A stretch of DNA of 64,000 bases from contig NZ_JAFFZS010000004.1 of NCBI RefSeq assembly GCF_016921115.1, positions 124,001 to 188,000 on the forward strand, written 5' to 3'. The translations under genes and the position numbers were made by a program. The notes beneath the pieces were generated by a model. The model was not told the origin of the DNA. It saw nothing but the letters and a program-made list of their open reading frames with translations, and did no database searches. The DNA is from Streptomyces actuosus (lineage in GTDB: Bacteria; Actinomycetota; Actinomycetes; Streptomycetales; Streptomycetaceae). Every line of letters begins with the position of its first letter. Position 1 is the stretch's first letter. This document shows positions 56,696 to 64,000 of the stretch, one piece after another.

Positions 56696-57250
56696 TCAGA
56701 AGAGCGGCTCCGGCAGCACGCCCTCCAGGGCGAGCAGTTTCCGCTTGGTCTCCAGACCGCCGCCGAACCCGCCGATCCCGCCGTCGCTCTCCACGACACG
56801 GTGGCAGGGCACCACGACCGGCAGCGGATTGGCGCCCATGGCCGTGCCCACCGCCTGCGCGGCACCCGGCTGACCCACCCGGCGGGCGAGATCGCCGTAA
56901 CCCACGACCGAGCCGAAGGGCACCCCGGACGCCAGCTCGCGCAGCACCTGCCGGTTGAAGCCGGAGACCAGCGACCAGTCCAGCGGCAGCCCGAAGTCCC
57001 GCCGCGCCCCGGCGAAGTACTCCCGCACCTGCCGTATCGCCTCGGCGAGCAGCGGAGCGCCGGGTGCCTCGACGGGCTCGGTGCCCAGCCGCTCCGCCAG
57101 CTGCCGCAGGGCCCGCTCGCGCACCGCACCCGTCGCGTGGAACACCACGTTGACCAGACCCGCACCGGTCGAGGCCAGCAGCAGTGGACCCGCGTCGGTG
57201 CCGACGACCGCCCACACGACCTGCTGCCCGTACTGCCCGTCGCTGTCCAT
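56696..57250 (-). CDS. ogt: Methylated-DNA-protein-cysteine methyltransferase
   Basis: 184 residues. The acceptor Cys149 is in VVPCHRVV, preceded by the helix-turn-helix GSVVGYGDLARRVGQPGAAQAVGTAMGANP and followed by IGGFGGGLETKRKLLALE. The family moves alkyl groups from O6-alkylguanine to the cysteine in a suicide reaction. ATG 57250 is probably leaderless. Confidence 0.94.
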   Translation of the reverse strand: MDSDGQYGQQVVWAVVGTDAGPLLLASTGAGLVNVVFHATGAVRERALRQLAERLGTEPVEAPGAPLLAEAIRQVREYFAGARRDFGLPLDWSLVSGFNRQVLRELASGVPFGSVVGYGDLARRVGQPGAAQAVGTAMGANPLPVVVPCHRVVESDGGIGGFGGGLETKRKLLALEGVLPEPLF

Positions 57251-57256
57251 GCGACC

Positions 57257-57262
57257 ACCGTA
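57257..57262 (-). promoter_or_regulatory. Leaderless -10 box of ogt (TACGGT)
   Basis: Reverse-strand TACGGT ends six bases before the ATG at 57250. There is no distinct ribosome binding site. Confidence 0.5.
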
Positions 57263-57321
57263 CGGCCCGCCGCCGACAACGCCGCCGGGAGCCGGCCCGC
57301 ACCCCCTGACCCAGCCGGGGG

Positions 57322-58197
57322 TCAGTCGCCGAGAACCGCGTCCTCCACCAGATCGGGCCTGTTGGAGATGACGCCGTCGACGCCGTATCCGGCCGCCTGC
57401 CGGGCCGTCGCCGCGTCGTCGACGGTCCAGGTGAACACCTCCATGGCCCGTCCGTGGGCCCCGGTGAACGCGTGCACCGCGGCCACGTAGGCGGCCGAGA
57501 TCGTCCCGTGGGAGGGGTTGATCTGGTCGGTGAAGCCGGAGTAGGCGGGCAGGTCGGCCAGGGGCGGTGTGCCGAGGAGGCCCGTCCGGATCGCGGGCGC
57601 CAGGTCGTGCACGGCGCGGACGCTGTCCGCGCTGAAGCTCTGCACGATCAGCTCGTCCGCCACGTGTCCGCGGTCGAGCCACCCCTCGTCGGCGAGCACC
57701 TTCAGGATCTGCTGCTCGATGCCCGGGTACAGCTCGGGGCTCTTGATCTCCAGCAGCAGCCTCTGGTGGTTGTGCTCCACCCGGCGCAGATACTGCTCCA
57801 GCGTCGGCACGCGCACCCCCGCGTACGCGGGACCGAACCAGCTGCCCGCGTCCAGGCGGGCGATCTCGGCGGCGGTGAAGTCCTTCACCTTCCACGGGAC
57901 GCGGCCGGGGTAGACCTCCTCGGCGTCGGTGGTGCGCTCCAGGCTCTCGTCGTGCATCACCACGAGCGCGCCGTCCCGGGTGCGCTGGACGTCGTTCTCC
58001 ACCCACCGGATGCCCAGCTGCGCCGCCTTGTCGACGGCGGCCAGGGTGTTCTCGGGGGCATAGGCGGAGGCGCCCCGGTGGGCGACGATCCCGGGCGGCC
58101 CGCCGCCGTCGCCGGCCCGGGCACCGGGAGCGGTGACCAGCAGGCACAGGGTGGCCAGGAGCGCGGTGGCCGTGACGGCAACTGCGCGCGCGTGCAT
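57322..58197 (-). CDS. Secreted glycerophosphodiester phosphodiesterase
   Basis: 291 residues. A Sec signal peptide (MHARAVAVTATALLATLCLLVTAPGARA) precedes the GDPD barrel: VAHRGASAYAPENTL with the catalytic His-Arg, WVENDVQRTRDGALVVMHDESLERTT and RLLLEIKSPELYPGIE, ending GVDGVISNRPDLVED. It hydrolyses glycerophosphodiesters outside the cell, for phosphate or glycerol supply. A ribosome binding site (GAGG) lies before ATG 58197. It is divergent from the MHYT gene. Confidence 0.92.
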   Translation of the reverse strand: MHARAVAVTATALLATLCLLVTAPGARAGDGGGPPGIVAHRGASAYAPENTLAAVDKAAQLGIRWVENDVQRTRDGALVVMHDESLERTTDAEEVYPGRVPWKVKDFTAAEIARLDAGSWFGPAYAGVRVPTLEQYLRRVEHNHQRLLLEIKSPELYPGIEQQILKVLADEGWLDRGHVADELIVQSFSADSVRAVHDLAPAIRTGLLGTPPLADLPAYSGFTDQINPSHGTISAAYVAAVHAFTGAHGRAMEVFTWTVDDAATARQAAGYGVDGVISNRPDLVEDAVLGD

Positions 58198-58473
58198 GCG
58201 TACTCCTCACGTCGAGCGATCACGGTCGGTTCCACTGTGACAGCAGAGAGTGAGTGACGGAGGAGTGGATCGCGGTCACCGAGCGAAGAGAGGTGCTCAA
58301 GTCCGCTCACCGGTGCCCCACATCTGCGGCAGGGCCGTGTTTCTTTGCCGGAAAATCGTTCGACCGTTCCGGTGGGGGTCATACTCTTCGCACTCGGCCC
58401 TGACCGCTCGCACGGCGCCGGGAGGGGTGGGATTGCAGGGAATTTCCGGATCAGGGCGGAAGGGCAACCGCGC

Positions 58474-59331
58474 ATGCAGGGCACGGTCGACGGTTTCAGC
58501 TACGGACTCGTCACGCCGCTGGTGGCCTACCTCATGGCCTGCCTGGGCGGCGCCCTCGGTCTGCGCTGCACCGGGAGAGCCCTGCTCGTCGCCGGGTCCT
58601 GGCGGCCCGGCTGGCTCGCCCTGGCCTCCGCCGCCATGGGCTCCGGCATATGGACCATGCATTTCATCGCGATGACGGGGTTCACCGTCGCGGAGGCCCC
58701 GGTCCGCTACGACAAGGCGACGACGTTCGCGAGCCTCGGCCTCGCCATCGTCATAGTCGGCATCGGGATCTTCATCGTGGGCTACCGGGGCGCCCACGGA
58801 ACCGCCCTGTTCACCGGGGGGACCGTCACCGGCCTCGGTATCGCCTCGATGCACTACCTCGGCATGGCGGGCATGCGCATCGACGGACGGCTGGAGTACG
58901 ACACGCTCACCGTGGCCGCCTCCGTCGCCGTCGCCATGGTCGCCGCCACCGCCGCGCTGTGGGCGGCCGGTCAGGTCCGGGGTTTCGTCCGGAGCGTCGC
59001 GGCCAGCCTCGGCATGGGGGTCGCCGTCACCGGCATGCACTACATGGGCATGGCCGCCGTCACGGTCCACCTCCACGGCACCGCCACCCCCTCCACGGGC
59101 GACTCGCCCGCAGCCCTGCTCGCCCCCATGCTGATCGGTCCGCTCGCCTTCCTCTGCCTCGCCGGGGTCGTCGTCATCTTCGACCCGCTGACGGTGCCGG
59201 GCCGCGCCGACTGGTCCCCGGCCGAACGCAGACCCGGCGTCCCCGCCCACACCGTCGCCGGCCACGTCGACCGCCGCGACCAGCCCCGCCCCCGCCGCGA
59301 CCTGGGGCGGCGGCCCTCCCGCACCTCGTAG
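58474..59331 (+). CDS. MHYT domain integral membrane protein
   Basis: 285 residues with seven predicted helices. The three MHYT-type motifs are [18 protein letters not shown] and [10 protein letters not shown], whose Met and His residues were proposed to bind copper and sense gases. The C-terminal 55 residues are soluble, Arg/Pro-rich, without GGDEF, EAL or kinase domain, so any output would need a partner. ATG 58474 was chosen ([11 protein letters not shown]); an earlier ATG at 58345 gives an unlikely N-terminus. Confidence 0.88.
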   Translation: MQGTVDGFSYGLVTPLVAYLMACLGGALGLRCTGRALLVAGSWRPGWLALASAAMGSGIWTMHFIAMTGFTVAEAPVRYDKATTFASLGLAIVIVGIGIFIVGYRGAHGTALFTGGTVTGLGIASMHYLGMAGMRIDGRLEYDTLTVAASVAVAMVAATAALWAAGQVRGFVRSVAASLGMGVAVTGMHYMGMAAVTVHLHGTATPSTGDSPAALLAPMLIGPLAFLCLAGVVVIFDPLTVPGRADWSPAERRPGVPAHTVAGHVDRRDQPRPRRDLGRRPSRTS

Positions 59332-59368
59332 AACCGTCGATCAGGGCGGCGATGTCAGTGCCGGGTCG

Positions 59369-59374
59369 TACGGT
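59369..59374 (+). promoter_or_regulatory. Leaderless -10 box of uvrB (TACGGT)
   Basis: TACGGT ends seven bases before the ATG at 59382, with no ribosome binding site at a good distance. Confidence 0.45.
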
Positions 59375-59381
59375 GGACTTC

Positions 59382-61535
59382 ATGCGGCCCGTTTCCCACA
59401 TCGAACGCACGGTGGCGCCCTTCGAGGTCGTCAGCCCCTACCAGCCCAGCGGCGACCAGCCGGCGGCCATCGCCGAGCTCGCGCGCCGCATCGAGGCCGG
59501 TGAGAAGGACGTCGTCCTGCTGGGCGCGACCGGCACCGGCAAGTCGGCCACCACCGCGTGGATGATCGAGAAGCTCCAGCGCCCCACGCTCGTGATGGCG
59601 CCGAACAAGACGCTGGCCGCCCAGCTGGCGAACGAGTTCCGCGAGCTCCTGCCGGACAACGCCGTCGAGTACTTCGTCTCGTACTACGACTACTACCAGC
59701 CCGAGGCCTACGTCCCGCAGTCCGACACCTACATCGAGAAGGACTCCTCGATCAACGAGGAGGTCGAGCGTCTGCGCCACTCCGCGACGAACTCCCTGCT
59801 CACCCGCCGCGACGTGGTCGTGGTCGCCTCGGTGTCCTGCATCTACGGCCTCGGCACCCCGCAGGAGTACGTCGACCGGATGGTCCCCCTCCGCGTGGGC
59901 GACGAGATCGACCGGGACGAACTGCTGCGCCGCTTCGTGGACATCCAGTACGCGCGCAACGACACGGCGTTCACCCGCGGCACCTTCCGGGTCCGCGGCG
60001 ACACCATCGAGATCTTCCCGGTCTACGAGGAGCTGGCCGTCCGCATCGAGATGTTCGGCGACGAGATCGAGGCGCTCTCCACGCTGCACCCGGTCACCGG
60101 CGAGATCATCAGCGACGACGACAAGCTGTACGTCTTCCCCGCCTCCCACTACGTCGCCGGCCCCGAGCGCATGGAGCGGGCCGTCAAGGGCATCGAGGAG
60201 GAACTGCAGCAGCGCCTGGCCGAGCTGGAGAAGCAGGGCAGGCTGCTGGAGGCCCAGCGGCTGCGGATGCGCACCACGTACGACATCGAGATGCTCCGCC
60301 AGATCGGCAGCTGCTCCGGCGTCGAGAACTACTCGATGCACTTCGACGGCCGCTCGCCCGGTACCCCGCCGAACACCCTCCTCGACTACTTCCCCGAGGA
60401 CTTCCTCCTCGTCATCGACGAGTCGCACGTCACCGTGCCCCAGATCGGCGCGATGTACGAGGGCGACGCCTCCCGCAAGCGGACCCTCGTCGACCACGGT
60501 TTCCGGCTGCCCTCCGCACTGGACAACCGCCCGCTGAAGTGGGAGGAGTTCCAGGAGCGCATCGGCCAGACCGTCTACCTGTCGGCGACCCCCGGCACGT
60601 ACGAGCTGTCGCGTTCCCAGGGGACCGTCGAGCAGATCATCCGCCCCACCGGTCTCGTCGACCCCGAGGTCGTCGTCAAGCCGACCGAGGGCCAGATCGA
60701 CGACCTGGTGCACGAGATCCGCATGCGCACCGAGAAGGACGAGCGTGTCCTGGTCACCACCCTCACCAAGAAGATGGCGGAGGACCTCACCGACTACTTC
60801 CTGGAGCTCGGCATCCAGGTGCGCTACCTGCACAGCGACGTCGACACCCTGCGCCGCGTGGAGCTGCTGCGCGAACTGCGTGCCGGCGAGTTCGACGTCC
60901 TGGTCGGCATCAACCTCCTGCGCGAGGGCCTGGACCTGCCCGAAGTGTCCCTGGTGGCGATCCTGGACGCCGACAAGGAAGGTTTCCTGCGCTCGGGCAC
61001 CTCGCTGATCCAGACCATCGGCCGCGCCGCCCGCAACGTCTCCGGCCAGGTCCACATGTACGCCGACAAGATCACCCCGGCGATGGAGAAGGCCATCGAC
61101 GAGACCAACCGGCGCCGCGAGAAGCAGGTGGCGTACAACAAGGCCAACGGGATCGACCCCCAGCCGCTGCGCAAGAAGATCAACGACATCGTCGCGCAGA
61201 TCGCGCGCGAGGACGTCGACACCGAGCAGCTGCTCGGCACCGGTTACCGGGCGTCGAAGGACGGCCGGGGCGCCAAGGCCCCCGTGCCCTCGCTCGGCGG
61301 CAAGGCGGCCAAGGGCTCCTCCGCGAAGCCGGCCAGGTCCGCCAGGGGGAGGGCCCAGGAAGCCGTCCCCACCGACCAGCCGGCCGCCGAACTCGCCGGG
61401 CAGATCGAGGAGCTGACGGAGCGCATGCGCGCTGCTGCCGCGGATCTGCAGTTCGAGATCGCGGCCCGGCTGCGCGACGAGGTCGCGGAGATGAAGAAGG
61501 AGCTGCGGCAGATGAAGGAGGCGGGTCTGGCCTGA
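59382..61535 (+). CDS. uvrB: Excinuclease ABC subunit B
   Basis: 717 residues, full length. Helicase-like motifs: [15 protein letters not shown] (Walker A), the beta-hairpin [21 protein letters not shown] that inserts between DNA strands, [47 protein letters not shown] and QTIGRAARN. The C-terminal UVR motif ([30 protein letters not shown]) binds UvrC. It verifies damage in nucleotide excision repair. A linker before the UVR motif is rich in Lys/Ala/Ser. Confidence 0.97.
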   Translation: MRPVSHIERTVAPFEVVSPYQPSGDQPAAIAELARRIEAGEKDVVLLGATGTGKSATTAWMIEKLQRPTLVMAPNKTLAAQLANEFRELLPDNAVEYFVSYYDYYQPEAYVPQSDTYIEKDSSINEEVERLRHSATNSLLTRRDVVVVASVSCIYGLGTPQEYVDRMVPLRVGDEIDRDELLRRFVDIQYARNDTAFTRGTFRVRGDTIEIFPVYEELAVRIEMFGDEIEALSTLHPVTGEIISDDDKLYVFPASHYVAGPERMERAVKGIEEELQQRLAELEKQGRLLEAQRLRMRTTYDIEMLRQIGSCSGVENYSMHFDGRSPGTPPNTLLDYFPEDFLLVIDESHVTVPQIGAMYEGDASRKRTLVDHGFRLPSALDNRPLKWEEFQERIGQTVYLSATPGTYELSRSQGTVEQIIRPTGLVDPEVVVKPTEGQIDDLVHEIRMRTEKDERVLVTTLTKKMAEDLTDYFLELGIQVRYLHSDVDTLRRVELLRELRAGEFDVLVGINLLREGLDLPEVSLVAILDADKEGFLRSGTSLIQTIGRAARNVSGQVHMYADKITPAMEKAIDETNRRREKQVAYNKANGIDPQPLRKKINDIVAQIAREDVDTEQLLGTGYRASKDGRGAKAPVPSLGGKAAKGSSAKPARSARGRAQEAVPTDQPAAELAGQIEELTERMRAAAADLQFEIAARLRDEVAEMKKELRQMKEAGLA

Positions 61536-61580
61536 CCGCGGGTCCGGGCCCGGTCACCGGCGCCGGGCCCGGACCCGCGG
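61536..61580 (+). terminator. uvrB terminator
   Basis: CCGCGGGTCCGGGCCCGG (61536-61553) pairs perfectly over 18 bp with 61563-61580 around a 9-base loop, directly after the uvrB stop codon. It is the longest perfect stem in the window apart from the hairpin at 6710-6783. Confidence 0.88.
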
Positions 61581-61705
61581 ACTGTGTTGCAGGACCGACA
61601 CAAAACGTGCACCGGGGTTCGGCATTGTCGGCCCCGCTGCGTAGGGTTCTGATCAACCGCGGACACTGCGGCTAACAGGGGATCGTTCGAGAGGGGAATC
61701 AGCGC

Positions 61706-62284
61706 GTGACCGTCAACATGACCAAGGGTCAGGCCATCAGTCTGCAGAAGAACGACGGAGGCAGCCTGTCCGCGGTGCGTATGGGTCTCGGCTGGCAGGC
61801 GGCGCCCCGTCGCGGCCTGTTCGGCTCCCGCACCAGGGAGATCGACCTCGACGCCTCCGCCGTCCTGTTCGCGGACAAGCAGCCGGTCGACGTCGTCTTC
61901 TTCCGCCACCTGGTGAGCGACGACGGCTCCGTGCGCCACACGGGTGACAACCTCGTCGGCGGTGTCGGCCAGGGCGGCGACGACGAGGCCATCCTCGTCG
62001 ACCTGCAGCGCATCCCGGTCCACATCGACCAGATCGTCTTCACCGTGAACTCCTTCACGGGCCAGACGTTCCAGGAGGTGCAGAACGCCTTCTGCCGCCT
62101 GGTCGACGAGACCAACGGCCAGGAACTCGCCCGCTACACCCTCGCCGGCGGTGGCGCCTACACCGCTCAGATCATGGCCAAGGTGCACCGCGCGGGTTCC
62201 GGCTGGACGATGACCGCCCTCGGCACGCCGGCCAACGGCCGCACGTTCCAGGACCTGATGCCGGCGATCCTGCCGGTGCTGTAA
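61706..62284 (+). CDS. TerD family protein
   Basis: 192 residues. TerD fold: NMTKGQAISLQKNDGG, LGWQAAP, DLDASAVLFADKQPVDVVFFRHLVSDDGSVRHTGDNLVG, then DDEAILVDLQRIPVHIDQIVFTVN and the final GGGAYTAQIMAKVHR. The DLDAS and GDNLVG loops carry the acidic residues that bind calcium in TerD proteins. They are linked to tellurite and stress resistance and in Streptomyces to calcium-dependent differentiation. The GTG start has GAGGGGAA upstream. The second TerD gene follows. Confidence 0.92.
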   Translation: MTVNMTKGQAISLQKNDGGSLSAVRMGLGWQAAPRRGLFGSRTREIDLDASAVLFADKQPVDVVFFRHLVSDDGSVRHTGDNLVGGVGQGGDDEAILVDLQRIPVHIDQIVFTVNSFTGQTFQEVQNAFCRLVDETNGQELARYTLAGGGAYTAQIMAKVHRAGSGWTMTALGTPANGRTFQDLMPAILPVL

Positions 62285-62366
62285 AGGCCCGCGTACGGCC
62301 GGGGACACGTCCGGCGCGCAGTGAGCGGTTCCGAGGACGAACGGTGACACAGGGGGACGGAAGGCG

Positions 62367-64000
62367 ATGACGGCCGAGCTGGTGCGGGGGCAGAACCACC
62401 CGCTCACCCAGGTCCGCCTCGAGATCAGGATCTCGGCCGGCAGCCCGGTCGTGGCCGCAGCCACCCTCGGCGACGAGCACGGCACCGTGCCCGGTGCCGC
62501 CTGGGTGGTCCACCCCGGAGCCCCGGCGCTGCCCGGGGTGGAGGTGCCCCGCCAGGCGGCCGCGGACCACCGCCTCGCGATCGACCTCGACGCCCTGCAG
62601 GACACCGTGCACCGCGTCGATGTGCTCCTCGCGCTGCCCGGCGGCGGTCGCGGGCCCGTCCGCTTCGGCGCGGTCGCCGCGCCCTTCGTCGCGGTGACGG
62701 GCCTCGACGGCACCGAGGTCGCCACCTACACCCTGACCGGTCTCGACGCGGAACGCGCCGTGGTCGCCCTGGAGCTCTACCGTCGCCAGGGCGCCTGGAA
62801 GGTCCGCGCCGTCGGCCAGGGGTACGCCGACGGCCTCGCCGCACTCCTCACCGACCGGGGTCTGCCCGAGGCACACCGGCTGGCGGCGGAGATCGAGGAA
62901 GCCGTGGCCCAGGGCCTGGCCCGTGCGATCCCGGCACCCGCACCCGGCGCCACGGACACCGAACGCGCCCCCCGGCCGAACGGCCCCGCCACGGACGGCG
63001 GCAGCCCGGCCGCCCACGGCGCCGGAGCGCCGCCCCACACCACCACCCCCGGTCCGGCCGAACCGCACGGCACATCGGAGCCGGGACCCCGGCCGGTCGA
63101 CGGCACCACCCGCCCGGCACGGGCTGCGTCCGGCGCGGCGGCCCACTTCACCGCCGACGCGGCCCTGCCCGGCGCCGCCGGGGCCTCCTCCACCACCGGG
63201 CCGGTCGACTACACCCACCCCCGACGGCGGAGCGCCGCGCCCCCGCCGCCCCCGCCGACGGCTCCGGCTGCGCCTGCCGGGCAGCCCCGGCAGCCGGTAG
63301 CGGGCGACGCGACCGGCTGGTCCATGGACGAGCGGCTCTACAACCAGGTGTGGGGCATGTTCGAGGACCTGGCCCGCGCCACCGCGGCGTACCGCAGCGC
63401 GGTCGATTTCGCGGACACGCGCAGGGAGAAGGAACTCGACCAGGCCCTGTCGGACCCGCGCAGCCGGATCGGCGGACAGAGCGACGCCGCGCGGGAGGCG
63501 GCCCGCGCCCGGCACGCCGAGCTGGTCGGCCAGGCCCGCGAGGTGCTCGACCGCGACCTGGCCCAGCTCCGGGCCGAGGCCGACGTCGTCGAGCCCGCGC
63601 TGCCACCGGCGTACGCCCGGTGGGACAACCCCGTCTGGCACGGCTACCGGGTCCCCATGGAGTTCCCCATGGCGCTGCGCGTCGGCGACCTGCACCTGCC
63701 CGAGAGCGACCCCCTGCGCATCCCCATGCTGCTCCGGCTGCCGCTGGAGCGGGGCCTGTGGATCGACAGCGGGCGGCCCCGTTCCCTCGACGGCTCCTTC
63801 ACCGACTCCCACGCGCTGCGGCGGCTGGCCGTGGAGACCGCGGTCGCCATGGCTGCCCGGCTGCTCGCCGTCCACCCGGCCGGCGAGTTCACGGTCCACG
63901 TCGTCGACCCGGCCGGCTCGGCGGCGCAGCCGCTGGAGCCCCTCACCCGGTCCGGTGCCCTGACCGGACCGCCGGCCACCGGTGCCGCGGGGGTCGCGGA
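62367..64000 (+). CDS. TerD-domain composite protein, 3' end outside the window
   Basis: 544 complete codons are present without a stop. Residues 1-180 are a TerD domain (GQNHPLTQVRLEIRISAGSP, then VEVPRQ, GLDGTEVATYTLTGL and GAWKVRAVGQGYADGLAALL), though the canonical Asp-rich calcium loops of the neighbour are weak. Residues 190-310 are a Pro/Ala-rich linker. Residues 312-440 are helical and charged, possibly coiled coil (YRSAVDFADTRREKELDQAL). A further domain begins about 440 (MALRVGDLHLPESDPLRIPML), resembling the region that in relatives leads to an FtsK-like ATPase-type domain. That last point is memory-based inference. ATG 62367 has GGAAGG upstream. Confidence 0.8.
   Translation, partial: MTAELVRGQNHPLTQVRLEIRISAGSPVVAAATLGDEHGTVPGAAWVVHPGAPALPGVEVPRQAAADHRLAIDLDALQDTVHRVDVLLALPGGGRGPVRFGAVAAPFVAVTGLDGTEVATYTLTGLDAERAVVALELYRRQGAWKVRAVGQGYADGLAALLTDRGLPEAHRLAAEIEEAVAQGLARAIPAPAPGATDTERAPRPNGPATDGGSPAAHGAGAPPHTTTPGPAEPHGTSEPGPRPVDGTTRPARAASGAAAHFTADAALPGAAGASSTTGPVDYTHPRRRSAAPPPPPPTAPAAPAGQPRQPVAGDATGWSMDERLYNQVWGMFEDLARATAAYRSAVDFADTRREKELDQALSDPRSRIGGQSDAAREAARARHAELVGQAREVLDRDLAQLRAEADVVEPALPPAYARWDNPVWHGYRVPMEFPMALRVGDLHLPESDPLRIPMLLRLPLERGLWIDSGRPRSLDGSFTDSHALRRLAVETAVAMAARLLAVHPAGEFTVHVVDPAGSAAQPLEPLTRSGALTGPPATGAAGVA

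Overview
The window is a 64 kb piece of a Streptomyces-type actinobacterial chromosome. G+C is very high, third codon positions are almost always G or C, GTG starts are common, several start codons sit directly behind a TANNNT -10 box (leaderless genes), and actinobacterial families are present (XRE/DUF5753-DUF397 pairs, a PF04672 methyltransferase, an ANTAR response regulator, DUF6343, TerD). The housekeeping genes (pyk, pdtaR, liv, polA, rpsA, coaE, uvrB) suggest the conserved core of the chromosome rather than an arm. No insertion sequence, prophage, CRISPR array or attachment site was found.

Layout. 1-5.8 kb: the 3' end of a siderophore-type N-hydroxylase, a Tat-exported 5'-nucleotidase, a frameshifted SIMPL protein, pyruvate kinase, and a frameshifted LAGLIDADG-like gene beside tRNA-Leu(CAA). 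6-12.7 kb: PdtaR-like regulator and a complete branched-chain amino acid ABC importer (livK-H-M-G-F, reverse strand). 13.6-21.6 kb: hotdog thioesterase, FdhF/YdeP-like molybdoenzyme, DNA polymerase I, DUF4184 membrane protein. 22-32 kb: secreted lytic transglycosylase, HrpB helicase, methyltransferase, ribosomal protein S1 with a structured leader, PAC2 protein, CoaE, TPR protein. 32-41 kb: small metabolic and repair genes (GNAT-like acyltransferase, methyltransferase, DoxX, S4 RNA-binding protein, uracil-DNA glycosylase, proline iminopeptidase, GNAT, RidA, FUSC). 41.6-47.4 kb: a damaged ABC exporter and a regulatory cassette. In the cassette an RsbW-like ATPase and a 147-residue protein of unknown function face a divergent XRE-DUF397-methyltransferase row, with two abutting perfect palindromes and a long leader hairpin between them. 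47.5-64 kb: orphan GltD, DUF1772, DUF2293, a uridine-kinase-like protein without P-loop, CBS protein, CorA, methyltransferase, the pseudouridine catabolic pair psuG-psuK, VOC protein, Ogt, secreted glycerophosphodiesterase, MHYT protein, UvrB, and two TerD-family genes, the last running off the window.

Three non-essential genes (SIMPL, LAGLIDADG, ABC exporter) carry one or two apparent frameshifts each, while every housekeeping gene is intact. This is either real gene decay or local indel errors; one intergenic hairpin with abnormal C and G runs suggests that some errors are possible. The most promising under-described features are the 43.9-47.4 kb cassette with its operator and leader, the rpsA leader hairpin that encloses the ribosome binding site, and the free-standing LAGLIDADG-like gene next to a tRNA.
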